Source of the DNA: Alphaproteobacteria bacterium
GTDB taxonomy: Bacteria; Pseudomonadota; Alphaproteobacteria; Caulobacterales; Maricaulaceae
Assembly (NCBI GenBank): GCA_018222865.1
Contig: JAAEZM010000001.1
Span: 291,747-355,746, forward strand
DNA length: 64,000 bases
Direction: 5' to 3'
How positions within the stretch are numbered: position 1 is the first letter of the stretch; the number at the start of each line of letters is the position of its first letter. This document shows positions 17,251 through 25,713 of this stretch, in pieces. The notes under the pieces are model-generated. The model was not told the DNA's origin. It did not search any database and saw only the letters and a list, made by a program, of their open reading frames with translations. The translations under genes and the position numbers were made by a program.

Positions 17251-17871
17251 TTAAGCGCGATCACACAGCCGGTTTAAGGCTCTTACCGCCGCTTCCGGGC
17301 CATCCGGATGCGCCCAAACCCCAGACGAGACCGCCAGGAAATCTGCGCCGGCCTCAATCAGCGGCTCAGCATTCTCAACCGTGATCCCGCCAATCGCCAC
17401 ACAGGGCAGCTCAAACAACTCAACCCACCAGCGCAGGAGGTCCGGTCCGGCCTGCGTTGGAGCCTCTTTCGTCATTGTCGGGAAAAAGGCGCCGAACGCG
17501 ACATAATCCGCCCCGGCCTCACCCGCTGTCATCGCCAGATGGCGACTATCATGGCAGGTCACACCGATTATACGGTCCTGGCCCATAATGGCGCGTGCGG
17601 CTTTCACTGTCCCGTCCTGCTGGCCGATATGAACGCCATCACATCCAAGCTGATCTGCCAACTCCGGATCATCATTGAGGATCGCTGCAACACCATGTTT
17701 CTGCGCGCAGGCGATAATGCCCGGTGCAAGGGCGATGACCTCATCGCGCGAATGCGCTTTCAAGCGGATCTGGAGAGCCTCAACCGAACCGGCGCTCAGC
17801 GCGGCGTCCAGCGTCGGAAGGAAGCTATCATCGATTTTGGGCGGGGTGATCAAGTAGAGCTGGCAAGTCAT
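17251..17871 (-). CDS. thiE: thiamine phosphate synthase ThiE
   Basis: TIM-barrel enzyme of 206 residues that joins HMP-pyrophosphate and thiazole phosphate to thiamine phosphate. Visible motifs: QIRLK (about 34-38, QLR.K in most members), LNDDPELA (about 65-72), DGVHIGQQD (about 78-86), the pyrophosphate-binding GAFFPT loop (about 126-131) and the IGGIT strand near 159. No other thiamine gene or THI-box leader is evident here. Divergent from the secreted protein at 18017. Confidence 0.92.
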   Translation of the reverse strand: MTCQLYLITPPKIDDSFLPTLDAALSAGSVEALQIRLKAHSRDEVIALAPGIIACAQKHGVAAILNDDPELADQLGCDGVHIGQQDGTVKAARAIMGQDRIIGVTCHDSRHLAMTAGEAGADYVAFGAFFPTMTKEAPTQAGPDLLRWWVELFELPCVAIGGITVENAEPLIEAGADFLAVSSGVWAHPDGPEAAVRALNRLCDRA

Positions 17872-18016
17872 GAAAGGGCTTAAAGCCGATTTGGAAAAAT
17901 AAGGCCAGCCCGGTCAGATTCGTCTGTTCATTCTGTGTACATTTGCCTATGCTTCTACTCGCGCCCGCATGGGGGATTCTCGATGCGGCCCATCTTTCAA
18001 ACAGGGGACAGATAAG

Positions 18017-18448
18017 ATGATCAAAACTCTCGCAGCTGCTGCACTCATCGCAGCGTCCACCGCCGGTGCTGTTGTTGCACAGGACTGGAGCCTCAGCCCG
18101 AATTTCGGCGGCACCAGCCTGAATCCGGGCTTCCTGCCGGATCCGTACAACGTGTCTATCGTTGCTGGTGGTTCTGTTAGCGCGGGCAATGTCGGTTGTT
18201 CCGGCATGATTTCCAACGCACCTGACTATCGCCTGCAGTGGGGCGGTGGCCGCATCCGCATCGGCGCAAGCTCTGGTTCTGACACCACGCTGGTCATCAA
18301 TGCACCGGATGGTTCCTGGTACTGCTCTGACGACGTCAACGGCTTCGATCCGGAACTCGTCCTGTCCGGTTCCGGCCAGTACGACATCTGGGTCGGCACC
18401 TATGGTGGCGGCGTTGCTGACGCGACCCTTTACTTCTCTGAATTCTAA
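18017..18448 (+). CDS. conserved secreted beta-rich protein of unknown function
   Basis: A 143-residue protein with a clear signal peptide (1-21, cleaved after VVA near residue 21). The mature part is Gly/Ser-rich with motifs such as SNAPDYRLQW, DTTLVINAPDG, SWYCSDD and GQYDIWVGTY. Two cysteines (about 58 and 97) may pair. Related alphaproteobacterial proteins are sometimes labelled peptidase S1, but no catalytic triad is visible. Codon use is strongly biased to C-ending optimal codons, suggesting high expression. The start follows GGGGACAG; a strong terminator follows. Confidence 0.82.
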   Translation: MIKTLAAAALIAASTAGAVVAQDWSLSPNFGGTSLNPGFLPDPYNVSIVAGGSVSAGNVGCSGMISNAPDYRLQWGGGRIRIGASSGSDTTLVINAPDGSWYCSDDVNGFDPELVLSGSGQYDIWVGTYGGGVADATLYFSEF

Positions 18449-18471
18449 GTCTCTGACTGATTTCGGAATGG

Positions 18472-18500
18472 AAAAGGCCCGCCATTGGCGGGCCTTTTTT
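18472..18500 (+). terminator. intrinsic terminator of secreted protein gene
   Basis: Stem AAGGCCCGCC / GGCGGGCCTT with a 3-nt loop and six T residues. Confidence 0.93.
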
Positions 18501-18507
18501 GTTGGAC

Positions 18508-19167
18508 TTACTCGGCGTGTTCGACCGTTACATCCGCAAAATGCGCGACGGTCCACGGCCCAACCCAAAGGCCAATACCGCCTTCGCTTTCACCGCGCCG
18601 AAGGTCATTCACGATCAAGGTCGGCTGTTCGGCATCATGGACATAGAGCCGGGCGGTTTCGCCCTCGACTTCGATCCGGACATCAATCCAAACCCCCATC
18701 TCCATATCCACATAGGTCTCATATTGACCCGGATGCTCTTCGCGCAGGCGATCCCAAGTATATCCCGGCTCTGAGATGTATTGGACAGATCGGTTCCGGA
18801 AGAGCTGGTTCTCCACCCGCGCATTGCGCGGACGCAGATAGATCGCCTCGAACCCATCATCCGCCGTGCGGAAAGCCACGCCGGTAAAACCGCGCGCCTG
18901 GGGCGGCGTCTCCGGCGCAACATCGCCAACCAGGCGAAGCGTGATCACGCCATCAGAAAACCCTTCGACCGGCAAGGCGACATAAGCGTTTTGATTGTCC
19001 GGCGCACCGGAAACCCGCAGCGCCTGCTGGCCCTGATACTCGGCAGTTTCGAACTCTACATTATTGGCCCGAAGACCCGCCGGATCGAGCGAAACACTCT
19101 CCTGAGCCTGGGCACTCAAAGAAATACTAGACACCGCCAGGACAGCGGCAAGCATGGAAAGACGCAT
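18508..19167 (-). CDS. secreted LamG/DUF1080-like protein
   Basis: A 219-residue protein with a signal peptide (MRLSMLAAVLAVSSISLSAQA, cleaved near residue 21). The mature domain has the jelly-roll pattern of concanavalin-like/3-keto-disaccharide hydrolase-type proteins: YLRPRNAR near 122-129, VWIDVRIEVEGETARLYV near 170-187 and a final WTVAHFADVTV strand. Such domains bind or cleave sugars, but no catalytic residues can be assigned. The start at 19167 is preferred, with AAGGAG 10 bp upstream; the frame opens at 19194. Confidence 0.8.
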   Translation of the reverse strand: MRLSMLAAVLAVSSISLSAQAQESVSLDPAGLRANNVEFETAEYQGQQALRVSGAPDNQNAYVALPVEGFSDGVITLRLVGDVAPETPPQARGFTGVAFRTADDGFEAIYLRPRNARVENQLFRNRSVQYISEPGYTWDRLREEHPGQYETYVDMEMGVWIDVRIEVEGETARLYVHDAEQPTLIVNDLRRGESEGGIGLWVGPWTVAHFADVTVEHAE

Positions 19168-19263
19168 AGGGGGAACTCCTTTTAGAGCCCTCATTTAGGC
19201 ATCCCCGCCTCGCGCCGCGACTTACGACTTGGCTGTAAACATCACGAGATTGCGAGTGGCAAA

Positions 19264-19293
19264 GAAAAACCCCGGCGCGTTTGCACCGGGGTT
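19264..19293 (-). terminator. intrinsic terminator of fba
   Basis: On the minus strand an AACCCCGGTGC / GCGCCGGGGTT stem is followed by TTTCTTTG. It ends the gap-pgk-fba unit. Confidence 0.88.
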
Positions 19294-19318
19294 CTCAGAT
19301 CTGATTGGAGAGCCTGGC

Positions 19319-20356
19319 TTACGCCATCTCGTTTTCCATCGCTTCTTCCCACTCGCCGAGAGCGGCAAGGCCGTTCATCTTGGCGCGGTGGTTCAAGGCA
19401 GCCTGGGCCGCAGCAACGTTCTCAGACTTGCCGCCCCAGGTTTTGAGCGGTGCTGCCTGCAGAGCGCGGCCATAGGAGAAGGTCAGCGGCCAGGGCAGGT
19501 CATAGGCCGCGTTCATCGCATTAAGGTGTGCCGTAGCTTCTTCATCCGACTGACCACCGGAGAGGAAGGCGATGCCTGGAACAGCTGCCGGCACGCAATT
19601 GGCCAGGCACTGAACCGTCATGTCCGCGACTTCTTCAATACCAGCGCGGTCAGAATTTTCGGTGCCAGAAATGACCATGTTTGGCTTGAGGATTGTGCCT
19701 TCAAGCACGACCCCCTGGTCGAAGAGTTCGCGGTAAAGCGTCTTGAGTGCGAATTCGGTCACTTCATAACAGCGCTCAATGGAGTGATCGCCATCCATGA
19801 TGACTTCCGGCTCAACGATCGGAACGATGGAGGCTTCCTGGCACAGTGCCGCATAGCGGGCCAGAGCGTGCATATTGGTGTTGATGCAATACTGGCTCGG
19901 CACAGCGTCATCACCATTGGACCCGATATTGATCACCGCGCGCCATTTGGCGAAGCGGGCGCCAAGATCGAAATAATCTGCCAGTCGGTCGCGCAGGCCA
20001 TCGAGGCCTTCCGTGATCTTCTCGCCTTCAGCGCCGGCCAGATCCTTCGCGCCAGTGTCGACCTTGATGCCGGGAATTGAGCCGGCATCCTGGATCAGCT
20101 TGGCGAGCGGCGTACCGTCAGCAGCCGTCTGACGGATGGTTTCATCATAGAGGATGACACCGGAAATGCGCTCGGACATGGCGGGCTCGGTGCGGAACAA
20201 CATCTCACGCCAGTCACGGCGATTATCCGGGGTGTTTTCCAGATTGATCGAGGTAAAGCGCTTGCCGATTGTGCCGGTGGATTCGTCCGCCGCCAGGATA
20301 CCTTTGCCAGGCGCGACCATGGCGCACGCGGTTTCGTTGAGAAGGTCGAGATCCAT
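19319..20356 (-). CDS. fba: class I fructose-bisphosphate aldolase
   Basis: A 345-residue aldolase of the eukaryote-like class I (Schiff base) type, splitting fructose-1,6-bisphosphate in glycolysis. The N-terminal ILAADESTGTIGKR (about 20-33) and the catalytic-lysine motif EGTILKPNMV (about 222-231) are intact, and the GIAFLSGGQSDEEA loop is present. Metal ligands of class II enzymes are absent. It is third in the gap-pgk-fba order on one strand. The 144-bp gap from pgk holds two small hairpins (20384-20399 and 20412-20428), so it may have its own promoter. Confidence 0.95.
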   Translation of the reverse strand: MDLDLLNETACAMVAPGKGILAADESTGTIGKRFTSINLENTPDNRRDWREMLFRTEPAMSERISGVILYDETIRQTAADGTPLAKLIQDAGSIPGIKVDTGAKDLAGAEGEKITEGLDGLRDRLADYFDLGARFAKWRAVINIGSNGDDAVPSQYCINTNMHALARYAALCQEASIVPIVEPEVIMDGDHSIERCYEVTEFALKTLYRELFDQGVVLEGTILKPNMVISGTENSDRAGIEEVADMTVQCLANCVPAAVPGIAFLSGGQSDEEATAHLNAMNAAYDLPWPLTFSYGRALQAAPLKTWGGKSENVAAAQAALNHRAKMNGLAALGEWEEAMENEMA

Positions 20357-20383
20357 CGTAAGTCCCCAGTCCTAAAATCGAAA

Positions 20384-20428
20384 GCGGCGGGATTGCCGCA
20401 ATTGGTATTAAAGAGCCCCAGCGGCTCT
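20384..20428 (-). other. two hairpins in the pgk-fba intergenic leader
   Basis: GCGGC/GCCGC (20384-20399) and AGAGCC/GGCTCT (20412-20428) lie between pgk and fba. On the minus strand the latter is followed only by TTTA, so it is at best a weak terminator or processing site that could lower or separate fba expression. Confidence 0.4.
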
Positions 20429-20500
20429 AGAGTAATTCTGTGACAGTCCTTCTAGCCTGAGCGAAGGCCAATGCCCATCGCTCCGGCCCTGACGGCTCGC

Positions 20501-21712
20501 TTACGCCACCGGCTCTGCATCCTTGGTGAGAACAGCAACGCCCGGCAGCGCCTTGCCTTCCATCCATTCCAGGAAAGCACCGCCAGCTGTCGAGACGAAG
20601 GTGAAGTCCTCGGCCACTTCAGCCTGATTCAGGGCAGCCACTGTATCACCGCCGCCCGCAACCGCGACAAGCCCGTTCGCCTTGACCTGTTCAACCACTT
20701 GTTTGGCCGCCGTCACGGTCGCCGTGTGGAAGGGCGGGATTTCAAATGCGCCGAGCGGTCCGTTCCAGATGAGGGTTTTGGCGTCTTCCATGGCGAGTGC
20801 CAAGGCTGTGACCGTTGCCGGACCGCAATCGAGGATCATCTCGTCATCGCCAACTTCGCCGACCGGCGCGAGGCGGGTCTCCGGGTTAGGCGCGAACTCC
20901 TTGGCCAGGACAACATCGCTAGGCAGCAAGATCTTGCAGCCGGACTCTTCCGCATTTGCAAGGATCATCCGAGCCGTATCAACCAGCTCCTTCTCGCAGA
21001 GGCTATTTCCAATATTGACCCCCTGCGCATGCAGAAGCGTGTTCGCCATGCCGCCACCCACAAAGAGCATATCGACTTTTTTGACGAGGTTCTGGAGCAG
21101 ATCGATCTTGGTCGAGACCTTCGCCCCGCCAACAATCGCGATCACCGGGCGCTCCGGCGCCTCCAGCGCTGCGACCAGATGATCAATCTCGCTCTGCATG
21201 GACAGGCCGGCATAGGCCGGGAGAAGGCTGGCGACACCTTCTGTCGAACCATGCGCCCGGTGCGCTGCAGAGAAGGCGTCATTGACGTAGAGATCTCCCA
21301 GGCTCGCAAGGGCTTTGGCGAAGGCTGGATCGTTCTTCTCTTCACCCGCCTCAAAGCGCGTATTCTGCAGCAGCAGGACATCGCCGTCGTTGAGATCCTC
21401 GACCGCGGCCGCCGCATCTTCGCCGATCACATCATCGACGAAATAGACCTCGGAGCCCAGCAGATCGGCCAGGGGCTGCCCCACTGGCTCGAGGCTCATC
21501 TCGTCATTGCGCTGGCCCTTGGGGCGACCAAAATGCGCCAGAAGGATCGTCTTGGCGCCATTATCCTGAAGCCAACCAATCGTTGGGAGCGCCGCGCGAA
21601 GACGAGTGTCATCACTGACAGCGCCATCTTTCATCGGCACATTAAAATCAACGCGGACGAGGACGCGCTTTCCGGCGACCTCTGCATCCTGAATGCGACG
21701 GATCTCGGTCAT
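20501..21712 (-). CDS. pgk: phosphoglycerate kinase
   Basis: A 403-residue kinase making ATP and 3-phosphoglycerate from 1,3-bisphosphoglycerate. Motifs seen: RVDFNVPM (about 20-27), HFGRPKG (about 60-66), AIVGGAKVSTKI (about 192-203), the IWNGPLGAFE segment (about 317-326) and the C-terminal GGGDTVAAL nucleotide loop (about 354-362). Length is normal. It sits 23 bp after gap and is co-transcribed with it. Confidence 0.97.
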   Translation of the reverse strand: MTEIRRIQDAEVAGKRVLVRVDFNVPMKDGAVSDDTRLRAALPTIGWLQDNGAKTILLAHFGRPKGQRNDEMSLEPVGQPLADLLGSEVYFVDDVIGEDAAAAVEDLNDGDVLLLQNTRFEAGEEKNDPAFAKALASLGDLYVNDAFSAAHRAHGSTEGVASLLPAYAGLSMQSEIDHLVAALEAPERPVIAIVGGAKVSTKIDLLQNLVKKVDMLFVGGGMANTLLHAQGVNIGNSLCEKELVDTARMILANAEESGCKILLPSDVVLAKEFAPNPETRLAPVGEVGDDEMILDCGPATVTALALAMEDAKTLIWNGPLGAFEIPPFHTATVTAAKQVVEQVKANGLVAVAGGGDTVAALNQAEVAEDFTFVSTAGGAFLEWMEGKALPGVAVLTKDAEPVA

Positions 21713-21735
21713 AGCGGCCTCTCCTTACCTAGCAA

Positions 21736-22749
21736 CTAGATGTGCTTGCCCATTTCGACCGCAGTATCGATCATGCGGCAGGCAAAGCCCCACTCATTAT
21801 CATACCAGGTCATGACACGGACGAGACGCTCATCGACCACTTTGATCTTGTCGATCGCAACGATTGAGGAGCGGCTGTCATGGTTATAGTCGATAGAGAC
21901 AAGCGGAATGCTGTCATAGCCCAGAACGCCCTTCATCGGACCGTCTGCTGCGGCTTTGACGGCCTCGGCCAATTCCTCTGCCGTGGTCGCTTTTCCTGGC
22001 GTGAAGACCAGGTCAATCAGGGAAACATTCGGCGTTGGCACACGAACAGCCGCGCCATCGAGCTTGCCCACCAGTTCCGGCAGAACCAGGCCAACAGCCT
22101 TTGCGGCACCGGTTGAGGTCGGCACCATGGACATGGCAGCGGCGCGGGCGCGGTGCAGATCCTTGTGATTGCGATCAAGCGTCGGCTGGTCACCGGTATA
22201 GGCGTGGATCGTCGTCATGTGACCGCGTTCAATGCCGACAGCGTCATTGAGCACTTTCGCGACCGGTGCCAGACCATTCGTGGTGCAAGACGCGTTGGAG
22301 ACAACAATATCGTCCGCCGTCAGCTGATCATGGTTCACGCCATAGACGATGGTCTTGTCAGCGTTCTTGGCCGGCGCGGAGCAGAGCACGCGCTTGGCAC
22401 CGGAGCTCTCGATATGCGCCATGGAGGCTTCTTTGGAATTGAACTTGCCGGTGCATTCCAGAACGATATCAATACCCATATCGCCCCAGGGCAGCTGGCT
22501 GGGGTCGCGATTGGAGACTTTCTGGATCTTGCCGAACCCGGCATCGATCCAGTCATCGCCGACCTTAATCTCGCCAGGATAGCGGCCATGGACGCTGTCA
22601 TAGGTCAGAAGGTGAGCATTGGTTTCAGGCGTCGAGCTGTCATTGATGGCGACGACTTCAACTTCGCCCCAACGCTTTTCTTCCAGAACCGCACGCAGAG
22701 CCAGACGGCCAATGCGGCCAAAACCGGTGATCGCTACCCGAAGGGCCAT
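21736..22749 (-). CDS. gap: glyceraldehyde-3-phosphate dehydrogenase
   Basis: A 337-residue NAD-dependent GAPDH. The N-terminal GFGRIGR (about 9-15), catalytic Cys in SNASCTTN (about 151-158) and C-terminal WYDNEWGF (about 314-321) are intact. Two ATGs are possible; 22749 is chosen because AGGAG lies 6 bp upstream of it, whereas it abuts the ATG at 22755. First gene of the gap-pgk-fba run. Confidence 0.97.
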   Translation of the reverse strand: MALRVAITGFGRIGRLALRAVLEEKRWGEVEVVAINDSSTPETNAHLLTYDSVHGRYPGEIKVGDDWIDAGFGKIQKVSNRDPSQLPWGDMGIDIVLECTGKFNSKEASMAHIESSGAKRVLCSAPAKNADKTIVYGVNHDQLTADDIVVSNASCTTNGLAPVAKVLNDAVGIERGHMTTIHAYTGDQPTLDRNHKDLHRARAAAMSMVPTSTGAAKAVGLVLPELVGKLDGAAVRVPTPNVSLIDLVFTPGKATTAEELAEAVKAAADGPMKGVLGYDSIPLVSIDYNHDSRSSIVAIDKIKVVDERLVRVMTWYDNEWGFACRMIDTAVEMGKHI

Positions 22750-23134
22750 ACTCATCTCCTAAAGCGACGTCCGGGTTCAAATACCCGGTAAATTTGGCGC
22801 GGATTTAGCCTCGTTTAGCGCTCAGGTCTACTCAATGGCCCGATGAAAACATCCGGAAACCGGTTTTTTTGCAGATCGCGATTACACGAGGTGGCCGAGA
22901 AAAGGACCGAAAGATTGCGCGCCTTCATTCGAGAAAGCCTACTCACGTCAGAGTTTTGCTTAGACATGTTTACGTTATCAGACTCCCACCGCCTGACACT
23001 GAGCGGCCTGCTCTGAGGATAGAACACGTCGGTCTGCCCCGCATCGTGCGCAGGTACAGGACTTGAAATGGCCTTTCCTGCCTGCAAGAAGAGGGTTGAG
23101 AACAAGGGAACGCCTTCGGCAGGCGTAGAACACT
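22750..23134. other. 385-bp divergent intergenic region between gap and sqdB
   Basis: No convincing gene. It holds the gap leader with a small hairpin (CCGGGT 22771-22776 / ACCCGG 22783-22788) and the palindrome AACCGGTT followed by a T run near 22860. An ORF on either strand here lacks a ribosome-binding site and protein-like composition. Promoters for both flanking operons must lie within it. Confidence 0.6.
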
Positions 23135-24343
23135 ATGAAAGTAATCGTACTGGGCGGGGACGGCTTCTGCGGCTGGCCTACTGCACTTCATCTTTCCAAT
23201 CTGGGCCACGAAGTTGTCATCGTCGACAATCTTTCGCGCCGGAAAATTGACATCGAATTGGAAGTCGAGTCACTGACGCCCATTCGTCCGATGTCAGAAC
23301 GCCTGGCAGCCTGGAAAGAAGTCTCCGGTCGTGACATCCGTTTTGTCGATATGAATATTGGCAAGGATTATCAGGAACTCCTCGATCTGATCGATACGGA
23401 AAACCCCGATACGATTATCCATTTCGCTGAACAGCGCGCCGCGCCTTACTCCATGAAGAGCGCGCGCCATAAACGCTACACGGTCGATAATAATCTCAAC
23501 GCCACCAATGACGTGCTGGCCGCGATTGTCGATAGTGGCAAGGATATTCACCTCGTGCACCTCGGCACGATGGGCGTCTATGGCTATGGCACGGCAGGGA
23601 TGAAAATCCCGGAGGGCTATCTGAAGGTCAAGGTCGAGACGTCCGAGGGTCTCAAGGATCAGGAGATCCTCTACCCGGCCAATCCGGGTTCGATCTACCA
23701 CATGACCAAGACCCAGGATCAGCTCTTCTTCCATTTCTACAACAAGAACGACAAGGTGAAGATCACCGATCTTCATCAGGGCATCGTCTGGGGCACGCAA
23801 ACGGAAGAGACCAAGCGCGATGAGCGTCTGATCAACCGTTTCGACTATGATGGTGATTACGGCACTGTCCTCAATCGCTTCTTGATGCAGGCGGCTGTCG
23901 GTTATCCGCTGACCGTGCATGGCACGGGCGGTCAGACACGCGCTTTCATCCATATTCAGGACACGGTCCGCTGTGTGCAGCTGGCCGTCGAGAACCCGCC
24001 TCAGAATGGCGAGAAGGTGCGCATCATGAACCAGATGACCGAGACGCACCGCGTCCGCGATCTGGCCAAGATGATCGCCGACCTCACAGATGCGGAAGTT
24101 CAGCTTGTTCCCAATCCGCGCAATGAAGCGGACGAGAATGACCTGCACGTCGAAAACGACACTTTCCTTCAGCTCGGCCTCAAGCCGATCACCCTGGCCG
24201 CAGGCCTGATGGAAGAAGTCACGGAAATCGCGCGCAAATATTCCGAGCGCTGCGACAAGGGCAAAATCCCGTGCATCTCCTATTGGGGCAAGGGCCGCGA
24301 AGAGGCCGCCTCAGCACCAGCCGAAACGACAGCGGCGGAGTAA
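23135..24343 (+). CDS. sqdB: UDP-sulfoquinovose synthase SqdB (NAD-dependent epimerase family)
   Basis: A 402-residue extended SDR matching SQD1/SqdB, which makes UDP-sulfoquinovose from UDP-glucose and sulfite for sulfolipid. Diagnostic features: GGDGFCGWPTALHLS at 7-21, HFAEQRAAPYSMK near 91-103, catalytic YHMTK (about 188-192) and HQGIVWGTQT. A poly-Ala/Glu tail closes the protein. The glycosyltransferase that would finish sulfoquinovosyl diacylglycerol (sqdD/sqdX) is not adjacent, so this copy is unlinked or serves another sulfoglycan. Confidence 0.93.
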   Translation: MKVIVLGGDGFCGWPTALHLSNLGHEVVIVDNLSRRKIDIELEVESLTPIRPMSERLAAWKEVSGRDIRFVDMNIGKDYQELLDLIDTENPDTIIHFAEQRAAPYSMKSARHKRYTVDNNLNATNDVLAAIVDSGKDIHLVHLGTMGVYGYGTAGMKIPEGYLKVKVETSEGLKDQEILYPANPGSIYHMTKTQDQLFFHFYNKNDKVKITDLHQGIVWGTQTEETKRDERLINRFDYDGDYGTVLNRFLMQAAVGYPLTVHGTGGQTRAFIHIQDTVRCVQLAVENPPQNGEKVRIMNQMTETHRVRDLAKMIADLTDAEVQLVPNPRNEADENDLHVENDTFLQLGLKPITLAAGLMEEVTEIARKYSERCDKGKIPCISYWGKGREEAASAPAETTAAE

Positions 24344-24363
24344 GCCCGATCAAATGTGACTAG

Positions 24364-24393
24364 AAAGGGCGCCCGTTGCGGGCGCCCTTTTTT
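24364..24393 (+). terminator. intrinsic terminator of sqdB
   Basis: 11-bp stem AAAGGGCGCCC / GGGCGCCCTTT and six T residues. Confidence 0.93.
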
Positions 24394-24418
24394 GATATGG
24401 CTAGCAGCGCGAACCGCC

Positions 24419-25582
24419 TCACCCCTCCAGTCCGCGCACCATCTTCTCCAAAAAGACGCAGCACTGTTCCAACTGATCAATCGCCACGAACTCATCGGGC
24501 TGGTGGGCTTGCTCGATTGAGCCGGGGCCGCAGACCACAACCGAGAGGCCTGCTGCCTGGAACTGTCCAGCCTCCGTGCCATAGCTGACGACGCGAGTGG
24601 AATTATCACCTGTCAGCTGGCGCGCAAGTTGCTCTGCGCGGCCATCTTCTTCTGGCGCAAACGCCGGAACGCTGGAACGGATTTCCACGGTGACAGAGGC
24701 ATTGGGAGCACTCTCGCGCATTTTCGCTTCAACCCCGGCGGCACGTTCACGCAATCCCGCTTCCACCGCGCGCGGATTATCCCAGGGACATGGACGCATC
24801 AGCGCTCCGAACTCGGCATCGAGGGCAAGAATGTTGAGCGCTGTTCCGCCTTTGACTTCGCCGATCGTCAGCGTGCCGTGCGGCGGGTCGAAAGGACTGT
24901 CAGCGGGTGCGGCAAGCTTCATCGCCTCGGCCTGGTCGACCAAGTATTGCATCAGCGGTATGGCGTGAGTGACGGCACAGGCGCCATCATTGACCAGTGA
25001 GGAATGGGCTTCCTTGCCGCGCAATTTCACCACCATGGAGAACAGCCCTTTATGGGCCGTGACGACCTGCATATCGGTCGGTTCGCCAACCACAACCGTC
25101 TGGGGTTTGTATGCACCTTTCATGATCTCATCGATCATCGCCGGAGCGCCAAGACACCCAACCTCTTCGTCATAGGAAAGCGCGATATGGACCGGGCGCT
25201 TGAGATCGGCGGCAGCGATGTCTGGCGCGAGGGCCAGGATACAGGCGGAAAAGCCTTTCATATCGCATGTCCCGCGCCCGTAGAGGAAGCCGTCTTTCTC
25301 GGTCAGATCCCAGGGATCCGTGGTCCAGGGCTGGCCATCAACCGGTACGACATCTGTATGGCCGGACAGCACAATCCCGCCATCGATTTCCGGTCCGAAA
25401 ACAGCATGGAGGTTCGCCTTGCAGCCATCCGCGCTGAGAATTCGCTCGCAACGCGCGCCAAGCGCGCTCAGCTTGCCCTCCACATAATCGATCAGGTCGA
25501 GATTGGAGTTACGCGAGGTCGTGTCAAAGGCGACAAGGGTGCGCAATTCGTCGATGGCGGAGGCGAGAGCTTTGGATGTCAT
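24419..25582 (-). CDS. argE: acetylornithine deacetylase (M20 family)
   Basis: A 387-residue M20 metallohydrolase that removes acetate from N-acetylornithine in arginine synthesis. The dinuclear zinc site is readable: SGHTDVVP (about 72-79), the bridging Asp in GTCDMKG, the catalytic Glu in DEEVGCLGA and a distal His in EQAHQPDEF. A dimerisation domain is inserted in the middle. Start and length are normal. No other arginine gene is adjacent; it is convergent with sqdB. Confidence 0.92.
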   Translation of the reverse strand: MTSKALASAIDELRTLVAFDTTSRNSNLDLIDYVEGKLSALGARCERILSADGCKANLHAVFGPEIDGGIVLSGHTDVVPVDGQPWTTDPWDLTEKDGFLYGRGTCDMKGFSACILALAPDIAAADLKRPVHIALSYDEEVGCLGAPAMIDEIMKGAYKPQTVVVGEPTDMQVVTAHKGLFSMVVKLRGKEAHSSLVNDGACAVTHAIPLMQYLVDQAEAMKLAAPADSPFDPPHGTLTIGEVKGGTALNILALDAEFGALMRPCPWDNPRAVEAGLRERAAGVEAKMRESAPNASVTVEIRSSVPAFAPEEDGRAEQLARQLTGDNSTRVVSYGTEAGQFQAAGLSVVVCGPGSIEQAHQPDEFVAIDQLEQCCVFLEKMVRGLEG

Positions 25583-25713
25583 AGGTTTAGCGATAAATTT
25601 TCAACAGATCGGGAACCTATCCTTAAGACGCCCCCCCTATCCTGTCAGGTGAAAAACTGCGGAAGGGGATCAGCCGTAAGAGCAGGCCCTGTACCGCCAG
25701 GATGGTGTGTCAC

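Noticed and set aside
22771-22788. CCGGGTTCAAATACCCGG looked like a tRNA T-arm.
   Set aside because: The loop is eight bases, no acceptor, anticodon or D-arm can be folded around it, and no CCA follows.
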